From contig JACKAK010000004.1 of assembly GCA_020635115.1 (NCBI GenBank), forward strand, positions 124,001 to 188,000: a stretch of 64,000 nt of DNA. Reading direction: 5' to 3'. Below are positions 55,726 to 64,000 of the stretch, one piece after another. Every line of letters starts with the position of its first letter. The first letter of the stretch is position 1. The notes beneath the pieces were generated by a model. That model had not been told where the DNA came from. It did not search any database and was given only the letters and a program-made list of their open reading frames with translations. A program made the position numbers and the translations under genes. This DNA is from Halobacteriovoraceae bacterium (GTDB lineage Bacteria > Bdellovibrionota > Bacteriovoracia > Bacteriovoracales > Bacteriovoracaceae).

Positions 55726-55926
55726 TTAGGTGTTTAGTAGAAGTCGAGAAGTATAGGTAGTATAGACTGCAATGACAATGCCAGAAAGGAAGTGTGAAAA
55801 ATATTCATTTACCGTCAAATTCTTATAATCATTGGGAAAAAATGGTGTTTGATTATCATATTTTTGATGTAAGAAAGTAAGTTCTATATGCTCATTGTTG
55901 TCTAAAATATAATACAACCCTTTCAT
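55726..55926 (-). CDS. Possible small membrane protein
   Basis: 66 residues with a polar start and one C-terminal hydrophobic segment (FLSGIVIAVYTTYTSRLLL). The ATG has no convincing ribosome binding site, and the frame lies between a large operon and a divergent lipoprotein gene. It may be a real small gene or chance; treat as tentative. Confidence 0.3.
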   Translation of the reverse strand: MKGLYYILDNNEHIELTFLHQKYDNQTPFFPNDYKNLTVNEYFSHFLSGIVIAVYTTYTSRLLLNT

Positions 55927-55986
55927 TTATACATGGATGATAAGCTTTGATTGTTTTTTTCGAATAGACACACTAATTTTTTATAT

Positions 55987-56994
55987 ATGAAAAAGCAAAA
56001 TTTAAAATTCTTAGTCTTATTATTATTCATTGTTGCTTGCGACAGAAATAACGATTCTCTTCCTGATCCAGGTATTGGTCGATTAAAGAAAGTTGAAACG
56101 ATAACGAATACAGAGACTCAAAATGTCAATTTAACTGGTGATGAACAAAATGATGCCCAAACCTTTGATGTATCTGAGCAAATTCAGGAACAGATGGGAA
56201 TCATTATTAAAAATTGTCCAGATGGCCTTTTGTCGCAACTGGAGTTTGACAAGAATAGTGATGCCTTCGAGTTAATCTTAGATGCATTTAATATAAGTGA
56301 ACTTTCATGCGAAGGAAGCGAATTTTATGTTAAAGAGGGGACGATGAATTTACCAGAAGCTTCAAAATTTAATTATCAGGATGAAGTTGATCAGAATCTA
56401 GGAGTGTTACTCATTGATTCACTCAATACGCTCCAAACAGATGCTTCTCTAAACTTCAAGTTTGTCTTTACGCAGGCCCCAGAATTCAGTAAAAGTGAAG
56501 ATATCTTGAAAAATTATTTAGAAATTATTGATTGGTCTCAAAATGTCGATAAAAAATTTAATCGTTCTATTTTTATCTCAGAAGATTTAACTTTAGAAGT
56601 CGATTTGGCCGGTAAAAACGTGACAGAACAACCACTTCTTGACCAATTTTTTAAACCTGTTGTTGAAAAAATTTCAAATCTTTCCAAAAATTATGAATCA
56701 TTATTGGCATTAAAATTAGGAGTTAAAAACGTTGTTTATGACTTCTCGATGACTCAAAATGGATTATCTACTGTATGTGATCTTTCTGTTTCTTCAAAAA
56801 TTGTCTCTGAACTTGAAAAATTCACTGATGAAGCTGACCTATCTAAAGAAGTAATAAGACTAAGTGATAGGGACTATGCGTTTGATGGTGGTTACGTCAT
56901 AAATTGTTCTTCAGACGAATCCATTGATATGTCAATTGAAGGTTTTTTAAATCATTATAAAATTGAGAACTCAATTTTAAATAGACTATTTTAA
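55987..56994 (+). CDS. Lipoprotein, unknown function
   Basis: 335 residues from the ATG at 55987, chosen because MKKQNLKFLVLLLFIVACDR is a clean lipoprotein signal with lipobox IVAC; an earlier in-frame start at 55951 would bury it. The mature protein is acidic, with an Asn/Thr/Glu-rich linker after the lipid anchor and four cysteines in the folded part. The Asp at position +2 after the acylated Cys could keep it in the inner membrane by the E. coli rule, which may not hold here. No domain recognised. Confidence 0.72.
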   Translation: MKKQNLKFLVLLLFIVACDRNNDSLPDPGIGRLKKVETITNTETQNVNLTGDEQNDAQTFDVSEQIQEQMGIIIKNCPDGLLSQLEFDKNSDAFELILDAFNISELSCEGSEFYVKEGTMNLPEASKFNYQDEVDQNLGVLLIDSLNTLQTDASLNFKFVFTQAPEFSKSEDILKNYLEIIDWSQNVDKKFNRSIFISEDLTLEVDLAGKNVTEQPLLDQFFKPVVEKISNLSKNYESLLALKLGVKNVVYDFSMTQNGLSTVCDLSVSSKIVSELEKFTDEADLSKEVIRLSDRDYAFDGGYVINCSSDESIDMSIEGFLNHYKIENSILNRLF

Positions 56995-57549
56995 AGATTG
57001 AAAGTCTTCCACGAGCTAAAGCAAGTAGATTGCAAGTCATTACAAAGCATTTTATTATATCATAATTGTCACATGTTATTTTCCCACTCTTAGTGCAAGC
57101 TAAGTAACCATTCTAAGTATATTTGGATACCGTGACCATTTTGTATATCTTTTAGAGGATACCTTCTTCCAATATGGGATTTTTAGAGTTATGTGCGACC
57201 ATTACGAATTGAGATCTGGTATTCAGTGCAAATCCTTGAAATTTTGGTCGTAACATCTAGTACAAAAAATTTGTTTTTTCTTCTATTAATGCTTGTTTTT
57301 AAGTTTATAAAAACAAATAAGAGATATTTTATGTTCGAAGAACGACTAAAAGGTGCCCGCTTTGGAAATTACACTCATAGGTGGTCGATCTGATATGAAG
57401 ATGACCTACTTTCTGATCAATATGTTCCAATTTCTTAAAGCACCACTCAAATTATCTATTGTCTTAAATTCTTATGCTTGTCTATTTAAATGTATTCCGC
57501 TAATTGTTTTTATGTCACTTTGGCCCACAAAATAAACGATTGAGAAATC
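56995..57549. other. Gene-poor stretch between convergent genes
   Basis: 555 bases with stops in all frames. Two short open frames (57193-57393 and 57353-57535) have no ribosome binding site and no recognisable product. I see no tRNA, repeat array or clear terminator. It could be remnant DNA of a lost gene, but no family can be read. Confidence 0.5.
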
Positions 57550-58248
57550 TCAAATATTTTGAATACTTATCAATGTATCGTAAATCTCTTTGCGAATATC
57601 GTTTGCATTTTCATGAGTATTTGGATCAGTGATTATTACATTTTCCTCTTCCAAAATTTCCTGAGTAACGAGTTCCAAGTACTCATTTTTTAAATCAATA
57701 TATTTTTCTGTAAATTCATCTAGGGTTGATTTTAACACTTTTGTAAGATGAATATGAGCACTGCCTCTAATATTGCTATCAAAATTAAAGCGAACTGTTC
57801 CCAAGTCACTGACAGTAACATTTGTTATTAACTTGCCGTGATACCGCTCAATGATTTCTTGTTGTGTGAGATTTAAATTTTTGTCATGTACGATCAGTTC
57901 AAGTAATGTTCCGTCAAAAATAACTTTAAAAACAACAGTTTTGCTATCACATAAAATCATTTCCTTTTTTTCTTTTAGTGTATCAAGGTCAACAGTAAGT
58001 CCTTTATTATCAGTCAAGCACTTATCAACAAGTTCTCCTTCCTCATATACATAATGAATGACGTCAAAAGAGAGTACGAACTTATCTGCTTGTTTTTCTT
58101 CCTTGATATCATTTATCTTGTTTATTTCTTGTACGACTTGTTGTTCGGGTTGGAGCAGTTCGTTTTCAGAAGTTGTTTTATTTTTACTGTCACAAGCACT
58201 CATTAGTGCCATTATGATGATGATTGAAAGAATACTTCTAGGCCCCAT
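57550..58248 (-). CDS. Lipoprotein, unknown function
   Basis: 232 residues from the ATG at 58248, where GPRSILSIIIIMALMSACDS gives a lipoprotein signal with lipobox MSAC; the in-frame ATG at 58293 would add 15 residues. The mature part has a Gln/Glu-rich linker, then a compact domain with two cysteines (DKCLTDN, ILCDSKT) that could pair. No family recognised. Like the lipoprotein at 55987, it has Asp after the acylated Cys. Confidence 0.72.
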   Translation of the reverse strand: MGPRSILSIIIIMALMSACDSKNKTTSENELLQPEQQVVQEINKINDIKEEKQADKFVLSFDVIHYVYEEGELVDKCLTDNKGLTVDLDTLKEKKEMILCDSKTVVFKVIFDGTLLELIVHDKNLNLTQQEIIERYHGKLITNVTVSDLGTVRFNFDSNIRGSAHIHLTKVLKSTLDEFTEKYIDLKNEYLELVTQEILEEENVIITDPNTHENANDIRKEIYDTLISIQNI

Positions 58249-58359
58249 TATATTTCTCTCTTGTACAGGTTTATTTCTCTTATATTTTAACATTGCTTTT
58301 TGGAGAAATGATTTAGATTGAAAATATTACCTTAGGTGTTTAAATATTTATGAAGATAC

Positions 58360-58387
58360 AAAAAAAAGGGAGGATTAAAATCCTCCC
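58360..58387 (-). terminator. Strong intrinsic terminator
   Basis: GGGAGGATT pairs with AATCCTCCC (58368-58387) and is followed on the minus strand by eight T residues. It lies 44 bases after the stop of the 214-residue exported protein. Confidence 0.85.
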
Positions 58388-58430
58388 TTCATGCGCATTT
58401 ATTTTTTAATTAGACTTAGCTAATCAAGGA

Positions 58431-59075
58431 CTAAATTTTAGTGATTTTACACTGTTTAACAGTAGCTTCGTGATCTTCTTTAGGAGTTTCACTCTTTAGA
58501 ACGTCACTGTGGTAAGCAATACCATTTGCAGTCGCAACAGCTGGCTCAGTTGTCTGAAGCATTGCTGCAACTTTATCGGCCATATTTCTAACAGCTTGAA
58601 GGCTTGTAAATTTGTGTACACACTCAAAAGCTCCAGCACCAACAAGTGCTTGTTTATTTGCTTTTACATAAGCAGCTGAACCAGCAAAAATCTGTTCAAC
58701 AACAGGCTTAACTGAATCCCCTAAACGAACGATAAGGGCCTTACCAAAATCTTTTGCTGATCTTGAAGCACCTTTAGCTACTTTCATAGAAGCAATAACT
58801 GATTTCTCAGCTTTTCTTGATTCTTCTACAGTAGTAAACCAATCAGCTTGATAGTTTTCGCTCATTGTTTCAACTTCTTTAAGGGCCTCAGCTATTTTAG
58901 CTTCTGAAGTAAACCTTGTAATTTCTTTTCCAGTTAACTCACTAAGAGTTTTTTGCATCTTAGGTGATGCTGTAACTTCTTCAACTTTGACAGCTGGAAG
59001 TTTAAATGCGAATGCAGACGTTGACAATAAGGCAGCAACGGCAGCAACAGATAATACTTTTCTTACGATTTTCAT
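58431..59075 (-). CDS. Small exported helical protein, probably abundant
   Basis: 214 residues. A classic signal peptide (MKIVRKVLSVAAVAALLSTSAFAF) is followed by an Ala/Lys/Glu-rich, probably all-helical protein with two cysteines (FECVHK and KQCKITKI) that could form one disulfide. Codon choice and G+C are richer than in the neighbours, and the gene has its own promoter and strong terminator, both signs of high expression. AAGGAG precedes the ATG. No family recognised. Confidence 0.78.
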   Translation of the reverse strand: MKIVRKVLSVAAVAALLSTSAFAFKLPAVKVEEVTASPKMQKTLSELTGKEITRFTSEAKIAEALKEVETMSENYQADWFTTVEESRKAEKSVIASMKVAKGASRSAKDFGKALIVRLGDSVKPVVEQIFAGSAAYVKANKQALVGAGAFECVHKFTSLQAVRNMADKVAAMLQTTEPAVATANGIAYHSDVLKSETPKEDHEATVKQCKITKI

Positions 59076-59207
59076 TTGTTAACTCCTTGATTAGTCCAAA
59101 ACATTTTTTCGTAAAGCTTTTAGTCCTTCTAGGAATAGCACTTCTCAAATTCTGCATCAAGCTTTTAGGCCAGGGCATGTAAAAAAGTAACCCTTACCGG
59201 AATACAC

Positions 59208-59236
59208 GTTATATAATATACAACAGCTTATCCCAA
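59208..59236 (-). promoter_or_regulatory. Promoter of the 214-residue exported protein gene
   Basis: On the minus strand TTGGGA (59236-59231) and TATAAC (59213-59208) are separated by 17 bases. The predicted start leaves a leader of about 125 bases before the ATG at 59075. Confidence 0.5.
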
Positions 59237-59326
59237 GCACGGCCCAGAAAGTGTCCAAGCACCCTACAGAAGAACGAATATCTAATTCCCGAGTGGTTAT
59301 GTCAATAAAAAAAGTCTAGAATGATT

Positions 59327-60574
59327 TCAAACTTTTGTCAGATTCTCAATATGTCTTTTAAGTAAATTTTCTTCGCCTTGCTCAGAGGGTTCGTAAAATT
59401 GAGGGGTTCTCGGATCTGAATAGTGTTGCTCTGTGTAATTTTTAGGATAAGAATGAGGATACTTGTATTTAATGGGATGATTTTTATCGGGAAAGTTTTT
59501 GAGATGCTCCGGAACTTCAAGGGTAGCGTTGTTCTTGACAAACTCTAGTGCCTTATTAATTGCTAAATAGGCAGAATTACTTTTGGGAGAACAGGCCAAG
59601 AAGATAACCGTTTGGGACAAATTTATTCTGGCCTCAGGCATACCTATGTTCTGAACTGCCAAAAGCGTAGAAACGGCCAAATTTAAGGCCATTGGGTTAG
59701 CGTTTCCGATATCCTCACTAGCAAAAATAACTAGCCTTCTAGCTATAAAAACTGGATCTTCTCCACCATCTATCATAACAGCAAGCCATAAGATCGAAGA
59801 ATCCGGGTCAGATCCTCTCATGCTTTTAATGAAGGCCGATACCACATCATAATGTCGATTTTGGTTTCTATCATATTCTCTAGCGTTTTCTAAAATAAGT
59901 TTTCTAAGCCCTGTTTCAGTTATATTTGGATTCTTTTCAATTTCAGCTAGGTAATTTAAGGCTTTACGTGTGTCTCCATGGCATCTACTTGCAATAAATT
60001 GCAGATTCTCAATTGAACAATTAATATTATTATCTTCTTTGGCCCTCTCTAAAATACTAAGAATATCTTTTTCTTTTAAAGGTTTGAGCTCAATAATATG
60101 AAGTCTTGATAATAGGGCCTTATTTACAGAACTTCTTGGGTTTTCAGTTGTCGCTCCGACAAGGGTGAAACAACCTTCTTCAACATAGGGGAGTAGCGCA
60201 TCTTGTTGTGCTTTATTGAAACGATGGATTTCATCAACAAATAAAAGAGAAGGTCTTCCATTAATAGATTTCATTTCAATTGCATTTGCAATAATTTTTT
60301 TTAAATCATTGACTCCTCCAAGCACTGCATTGAATGGGTAAAAATTAAAATTAGCATTTTTTGCAACGAGATGGGCCAGTGTTGTTTTGCCTGTTCCAGG
60401 AGGTCCCCAAACAATAAAACTTGGTGGATTTTTATCACGTAGCATTGGAAATCTTTTTAAAATTGAATCATGCCCATAGAATTGTGAGAAGCTTTGAGGT
60501 CTCATTCTGTATGCCAGTGGGTGTAAAACGGGTGATTTTGTAGAATGAGGTTCATCAAATAAGTTTGTTTGCAT
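59327..60574 (-). CDS. rarA: Replication-associated recombination protein A (AAA+ ATPase)
   Basis: 415 residues from the ATG at 60574, which has GGAAGG seven bases upstream; an in-frame start at 60631 would lack one. Walker A VWGPPGTGKTTLAHLVAKN near 50, Walker B LLFVDEIHRFNKAQQDALLP near 105, sensor 1 VGATTENPRSSVNKALLSR and the C-terminal MgsA-type domain (DPVFIARRLVIFASEDIGNA) identify RarA/MgsA. It acts at stalled replication forks with SSB. Its start region overlaps the leader of the divergent rpsU gene. Confidence 0.95.
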   Translation of the reverse strand: MQTNLFDEPHSTKSPVLHPLAYRMRPQSFSQFYGHDSILKRFPMLRDKNPPSFIVWGPPGTGKTTLAHLVAKNANFNFYPFNAVLGGVNDLKKIIANAIEMKSINGRPSLLFVDEIHRFNKAQQDALLPYVEEGCFTLVGATTENPRSSVNKALLSRLHIIELKPLKEKDILSILERAKEDNNINCSIENLQFIASRCHGDTRKALNYLAEIEKNPNITETGLRKLILENAREYDRNQNRHYDVVSAFIKSMRGSDPDSSILWLAVMIDGGEDPVFIARRLVIFASEDIGNANPMALNLAVSTLLAVQNIGMPEARINLSQTVIFLACSPKSNSAYLAINKALEFVKNNATLEVPEHLKNFPDKNHPIKYKYPHSYPKNYTEQHYSDPRTPQFYEPSEQGEENLLKRHIENLTKV

Positions 60575-60596
60575 GGGGTGGCCTTCCAGTAAGATA

Positions 60597-60625
60597 TTGA
60601 CGAATACCTCAATACAACATAATGT
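60597..60625 (+). promoter_or_regulatory. Possible promoter of rpsU
   Basis: TTGACG (60597-60602) is followed after 17 bases by TAATGT (60620-60625), about 60 bases before the rpsU ATG. An overlapping CATAAT at 60618 is an alternative -10. Confidence 0.4.
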
Positions 60626-60687
60626 GTGCAAAATCTATTTTCCCAGCAGTGGTTGGTTATAATGCTAAGATGAGGGAGGTGAATGTG

Positions 60688-60921
60688 ATGAATTATCGTG
60701 ATTTTAATGCGTTATCAATTGTAATTGATGATAGAATTGGTGTTGAGAGATCTTTAAAAAGATTCAAGAGAATGTGCGAGTCTTTCGGTGTTGTTAAAGA
60801 ATACAGAAAAAGACAAGAGTACAAAAAACCTTCTGTTCGTCTCAAAGAGAAGCTGGAAGCGGCCGAAAAGAGAAGAAGAAAAACAAATTCAAAAATTGTA
60901 AGAGGACGTACAAAGTTCTAA
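60688..60921 (+). CDS. rpsU: 30S ribosomal protein bS21
   Basis: 77 residues from the ATG at 60688, which has GGAGGTG six bases upstream; an in-frame start further upstream would give 22 extra residues not found in S21. The bS21 pattern is clear: an N-terminal IDDRIGVERSLKRFKRMCE helix, then EYRKRQEYKKPSVRLKEK and a basic tail (AEKRRRKTNSKIVRGRTKF). bS21 sits near the anti-Shine-Dalgarno on the 30S platform and helps initiation. Strong terminator follows. Confidence 0.96.
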   Translation: MNYRDFNALSIVIDDRIGVERSLKRFKRMCESFGVVKEYRKRQEYKKPSVRLKEKLEAAEKRRRKTNSKIVRGRTKF

Positions 60922-60928
60922 TTACATT

Positions 60929-60957
60929 GAGGGCCTAAGATTAGGCCCTCTTTTTTT
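60929..60957 (+). terminator. Strong intrinsic terminator of rpsU
   Basis: GAGGGCCTAA pairs with TTAGGCCCTC around a two-base loop (60929-60950) and is followed by seven T residues. It begins seven bases after the rpsU stop. Confidence 0.9.
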
Positions 60958-61079
60958 CTGGAGTTATTTTACTTTTTGTTGAAATCTCCTAAAATAATCC
61001 TATCAAATATTATTGGCCCTGAAAATTTCACTTCATTCTCTTCATGGTCTTCATATGAATTTCTAATAAATCCTCAAAA

Positions 61080-61223
61080 AATAGTCACAACTTTAGTTGG
61101 CGTATTCGAGTTAACTTGCTGAAACATTCAACCGCTAAGCCGCTGATGCGTCTTTTAGTGGGGGCTTCTAAGATTTTTCGAGTTCGCTCTCAAAACCTAA
61201 GCTCTATATCCGCTGAATGAAAC
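61080..61223 (-). ncRNA. Candidate omegaRNA/right-end remnant of an IS200/IS605 element
   Basis: On the minus strand this region directly follows the decayed tnpB stop. It contains GAGAGCGAACTCGAA and TAGAAGCCCCCACT (about 61157-61170), the latter typical of the guide RNA scaffold downstream of tnpB in IS605-type elements, and AGCGGCTTAGCGG repeats further on. No intact terminal hairpin or guide boundary can be fixed by eye. Given the broken tnpB, any RNA here is probably no longer functional. Confidence 0.45.
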
Positions 61224-61648
61224 CTAACCAAAACTACTCATGTAATTCTGGTGTTCATTTCCTACTTTATCGATGCTGGTTTTATCTTTAGATAGTTTCC
61301 AAAGTTCAATTGCAGTCATCTCCATAGGCGTAAATTCCGAGGCAGCACCCCGTATTCTATGATTAACAAAACTTTCTAAGTTATTGCCGCCTTTAAATCT
61401 CTGTCAATATCCAATCCATAGTGGATGCACTTATACCTTCTGTCTTTAAGCTTCATGTCATTCTTGATCTTGCCACATTGGCCACACTTTTTTGAGTTTG
61501 GATAAAATCTGTCCGCCACAAAAAGGACATTGTCGTTAAGAGCTGATTTGTATTTCAATTGTCTTCTCAACTCATAAAAACCTAGATCACTGTTTGCTCG
61601 GGCAAGCTCGTGGTTTTTAAGCATCCCCTTATTATATTTTTGAGCTAT
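61224..61648 (-). pseudogene. tnpB: Decayed tnpB (IS200/IS605 RNA-guided nuclease), C-terminal part only, frameshifted
   Basis: The first open piece (to 61376) reads GMLKNHELARANSDLG, ELRRQLKYKSA, VADRFYPNSKKCGQCG and LDIDRDLKAAI, the C-terminal RuvC/zinc-ribbon region of TnpB. The second zinc knuckle is damaged (CIHYG instead of CxxCG). After AAIT the frame stops, but the next frame continues the family sequence as LRKFVNHRIRGAASEF, TPMEMTAIELWKL and SIDKVGNEHQ to a stop at 61224, so one small deletion separates them. The N-terminal two thirds are absent: homology fades at about 61648, where the upstream gene ends. The element is dead as a transposon nuclease. Confidence 0.8.
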
Positions 61649-62316
61649 TCGAAATTTTTTTCACAAAGCCTTTTTAAAGACTTATAAGAGTTGTCTTTGC
61701 CTGCAGCAATTATATTTTCATATATTGCAGTTTTGCCAATAATTTGGTTTTTATTACCTCCATAAAAGAATATTCCGCTTCTATCTACATCCATGTCAAA
61801 GGCCTTTGTTTTTGCAACTGATCTTAAAGATCCAACGAACCCAAGAAATACTCGTCGTCTATAGGCCTCAATAGAAATATCTGCTTTTAAATCATGAAGA
61901 ACAATCGTCGAGATTTCCTTGCTCGCAATCATCTCATCATCATCAAAAAATTGAGTTTCAAAAATAATTGTTCTGTTATCGTATGTTCCATTACCTCTAT
62001 ACTTAATTAAAAAATCACTATCCATTTCATATTGGCCACTAACTGACAATTCGCTGTTAAATAAGTTATTATAAGACTCAATATCTAGATAGAAAAAAAT
62101 ATGTCTATATCTATAGTCCTTTTTACCATTCAAATAAATGTTAACTTCAACTGTATTTGGTCTTTGATCAGACATGATACTTATGCCCAAATGTGTTTGT
62201 TCGTCTTCTACAACTTCTCCAATAATTTTTCCAAGTGGCCTATATTCAAGAACTGATTCAATAGACAAGGCCTGAAAACTTAGAATAAATAGAATAGCAA
62301 ATTTCAATATTTTCAT
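61645..62316 (-). CDS. Exported protein, unknown function
   Basis: 223 residues with a signal peptide (MKILKFAILFILSFQALS). The mature part is beta-rich (KIIGEVVEDEQTHLGISIMS, HIFFYLDIESYNN) and may be a lipocalin- or Ig-like barrel, but no family is recognised. The C-terminus ends inside the junction with the tnpB remnant, so its last residues may be foreign or truncated. AGGTAT precedes the ATG. Confidence 0.62.
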   Translation of the reverse strand: MKILKFAILFILSFQALSIESVLEYRPLGKIIGEVVEDEQTHLGISIMSDQRPNTVEVNIYLNGKKDYRYRHIFFYLDIESYNNLFNSELSVSGQYEMDSDFLIKYRGNGTYDNRTIIFETQFFDDDEMIASKEISTIVLHDLKADISIEAYRRRVFLGFVGSLRSVAKTKAFDMDVDRSGIFFYGGNKNQIIGKTAIYENIIAAGKDNSYKSLKRLCEKNFE

Positions 62317-62528
62317 AATACCTCCGATATAGTTTGTTAACTAACATATATTATTAATTGAGGAGAAGATTATTACATAAAAGTAATTAAATATTAGGAA
62401 ATACAATGAAGGATTTATCATATTTGTGACGATCAATTGAACTCAATCCAAAGCATGTCAACTCCTCTATACTTTTAGCGTCTGAATTGGATTGAAGTTT
62501 ATTTTATTGAATGGAGACCAAGTAACTT

Positions 62529-63350
62529 TTACTTGCTTTTTAGGATAATTTTTAAAATCGAGTTCCATCTATTATGCATGACTTGAAAGGTAACATTTAG
62601 TTTTTTAGGGATTTTTAAGTCACCTTTAACTAATTCCATGTGAAAAGTATTCCAAGACATATTCATGTACTCAAGAAGTTCAATTAAAACATTGGGGTCA
62701 TTTTCATGAAGGATATAAGATTCTATTTTTTTTATAAAACTATTCCAAACAAAGTAAAAATTGTCGGCCTCGTTTTTCTCAAAGATTGTAAAAAGTAGGA
62801 TCTCCGTTTCAATTTTTAAATTGTGTAAATCAGTGGATATTTCATTAATGATATCTGGATAGGGGAGGTAGGTTTCATCTGTATGTATAAGAACTTGCTC
62901 AAATTTGTGTACAATATTAAATGAGTTGTTAGCAACCAAGTCCAATTGTTTCAAATAATTTAGGTATACATCAAATTTTGTGTAATCTTCAAGATCAAGT
63001 GCTTGACCTTTTTTTAATAGAGAGCTGATATTTTGATCAGATTCTTTAATTCGGTCATAAAATTTAGGTAACTCTATATTGCAATCTGGCCCTGGGCGAA
63101 AACAGCTTTTTCTCCATTTTTGCCAATCAGAGTTAAGCTCAGTAATTCTATTTTTTACGTTTACAACTTTTAAGTTGTTTTCATTCATTTTACTAAGAAT
63201 ATGATAAAACTCTACAGTGATACTTTTAAGTTGAGGAACTATATATTTCCTATATGTTCTTTCATCGATAGATACTTTAGATTTATCAAAATAAAAATAA
63301 GAATACGCAAAACATTGTAGTGAAAATAAGAATAAAATGACCAATTTCAT
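62529..63350 (-). CDS. Exported helical protein, unknown function
   Basis: 273 residues. A signal peptide (MKLVILFLFSLQCFAYS) precedes a mostly helical protein with many aromatic residues and one cysteine pair (SCFRPGPDCN near 80-88). The helices are long and amphipathic. No family recognised. A 212-base gap separates it from the previous gene, with no visible regulatory site. Confidence 0.62.
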   Translation of the reverse strand: MKLVILFLFSLQCFAYSYFYFDKSKVSIDERTYRKYIVPQLKSITVEFYHILSKMNENNLKVVNVKNRITELNSDWQKWRKSCFRPGPDCNIELPKFYDRIKESDQNISSLLKKGQALDLEDYTKFDVYLNYLKQLDLVANNSFNIVHKFEQVLIHTDETYLPYPDIINEISTDLHNLKIETEILLFTIFEKNEADNFYFVWNSFIKKIESYILHENDPNVLIELLEYMNMSWNTFHMELVKGDLKIPKKLNVTFQVMHNRWNSILKIILKSK

Positions 63351-63399
63351 CTGATCATTATGCCTCTTCTAAAGTCAACGTGTAAATAAATAAGAAATG

Positions 63400-63954
63400 C
63401 TAGTGCCCTGCAACAGTTTTGAAGTATTTCAGTCCCAATTTTTTCCCGCCGCTATAGAGCGTATCAAAGGGGTATATCCAACTATTATGAGGAATTTTAA
63501 GTGTTATCTTGTGCGAGCTAGATTGATTATTATTAGAACATAAATTATCAGGAAAAAGTTTTATCGGTGTTTCAGATAAAATAAATTCAATCTCTAATTC
63601 TTTTGGAATAATTCCTAATAAAATGGCCGTGAGGCAAATGAAAGTACCTATTCCATCAGCTTTAACAACAATTTTATCGTCTTTAAGCGTTCTTAAAAAA
63701 TGTGAAAACTCTTTTGCATTCATTACTAGTGTCTGTGAAGACAGATTTTTAAAACTGGCCAATACTTTCCTATGTCGTCTTGTTAGGAGTTCCTTTTCTT
63801 TGCGTTTCAGGTTTAATTCCTCAAATTCGCTCATAAGCGTTTTAGAAACATCTATATTAGAAGATAATTCTTCAAAGTGATATTTAAAGGGTCTTATCCT
63901 TTCATGTTTGGATTCAATAACTGTAATCTGTCCAACAGAGAGATCTGTTTTCAT
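63400..63954 (-). CDS. Cytoplasmic protein, unknown function
   Basis: 184 residues, no signal peptide. A basic helical stretch (NLKRKEKELLTRRHRKVLAS) is followed by a more compact region with a hydrophobic strand (GIGTFICLTAILLGII) and a Ser/Asn-rich loop (CSNNNQSSSHK). The layout, helix then small alpha/beta region, vaguely recalls PilZ-like or regulatory domains, but no motif supports this. AAGGAT lies seven bases before the ATG. It is 49 bases upstream of the exported helical protein gene. Confidence 0.58.
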   Translation of the reverse strand: MKTDLSVGQITVIESKHERIRPFKYHFEELSSNIDVSKTLMSEFEELNLKRKEKELLTRRHRKVLASFKNLSSQTLVMNAKEFSHFLRTLKDDKIVVKADGIGTFICLTAILLGIIPKELEIEFILSETPIKLFPDNLCSNNNQSSSHKITLKIPHNSWIYPFDTLYSGGKKLGLKYFKTVAGH

Positions 63955-64000
63955 AGGGCATCCTTTTCAAAATAAATACTAGATATTTATTATCGGGCAA

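Noticed and set aside
57193..57535. Two short plus-strand frames
   Set aside because: No ribosome binding sites, no recognisable motifs, and stops interrupt any joined reading.
1..64000. CRISPR array, prophage, replication origin or rRNA operon
   Set aside because: No regularly spaced repeats, phage structural genes, DnaA-box clusters or rRNA sequence were seen.

Overview
The window is AT-rich (about one third G+C by eye) and gene-dense. It looks like chromosomal DNA from a Gram-negative, non-enteric bacterium. The Bdellovibrionota, most likely a Bacteriovorax/Halobacteriovorax-like member, is my best guess. The reasons are the composition, the high density of exported proteins with Sec or lipoprotein signals and no recognisable family, the PilZ, hybrid-kinase and KamA genes, and several enzymes acting on cell walls or macromolecules. 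This taxonomic call is inference; no rRNA gene is present.

Layout. 0-6 kb: a partial exported protein, a NodB-type deacetylase, a GNAT-nitrilase fusion, an exported zincin protease, and tRNA-Arg(TCT). Just upstream of that tRNA is a compact transcription unit (promoter, long hairpin, T-run) that I propose as a small RNA or tRNA leader. 6-12 kb: rsgA, a PilZ protein, an unrecognised cytoplasmic protein, a lipoprotein, a cyclophilin, recJ and a zinc-ribbon protein. 12-19 kb: a coiled-coil exported protein, an ISL3 transposase, a radical SAM/SPASM protein, a TorF-type porin gene broken by an in-frame TGA, and a solute-binding protein. 19-27 kb: regulators (XRE, AraC, an atypical receiver, a CBS pair), a YfiR-hybrid kinase pair, and a decarboxylase with an SDF-family transporter.

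27.7-31.7 kb is a tightly overlapping four-gene operon: C39-like peptidase, RimK-like ATP-grasp ligase, GCS2-type ligase and N-formylglutamate amidohydrolase. It looks like a peptide or amide-forming pathway. 33.0-36.9 kb carries a 1021-residue membrane protein (periplasmic coiled coil, several membrane segments, cytoplasmic P-loop ATPase, winged-helix-like tail) overlapping an MscS channel gene. This ATPase-MscS pair is the strongest candidate here for an uncommon system. 36.9-41 kb: tRNA-Gly(GCC), a diverged lytic-transglycosylase/SH3-like exported protein and its membrane-anchored partner. 41-48 kb: two tandem KamA-family aminomutases, a proofreading-type exonuclease, and E3 and E2 of a 2-oxoacid dehydrogenase.

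48-59 kb holds an EndA-type nuclease, a two-gene unit for very large envelope proteins (1424 and 780 residues, the latter with degenerate internal repeats), lipoproteins, and a small, probably abundant exported protein with its own promoter and terminator. 59-64 kb holds rarA and rpsU (divergent), a decayed IS200/IS605 tnpB whose frameshifted C-terminus and downstream guide-RNA-like region can still be read, and three unrecognised genes. The tetranucleotide GGCC is conspicuously over-represented across coding and non-coding DNA despite the low G+C.
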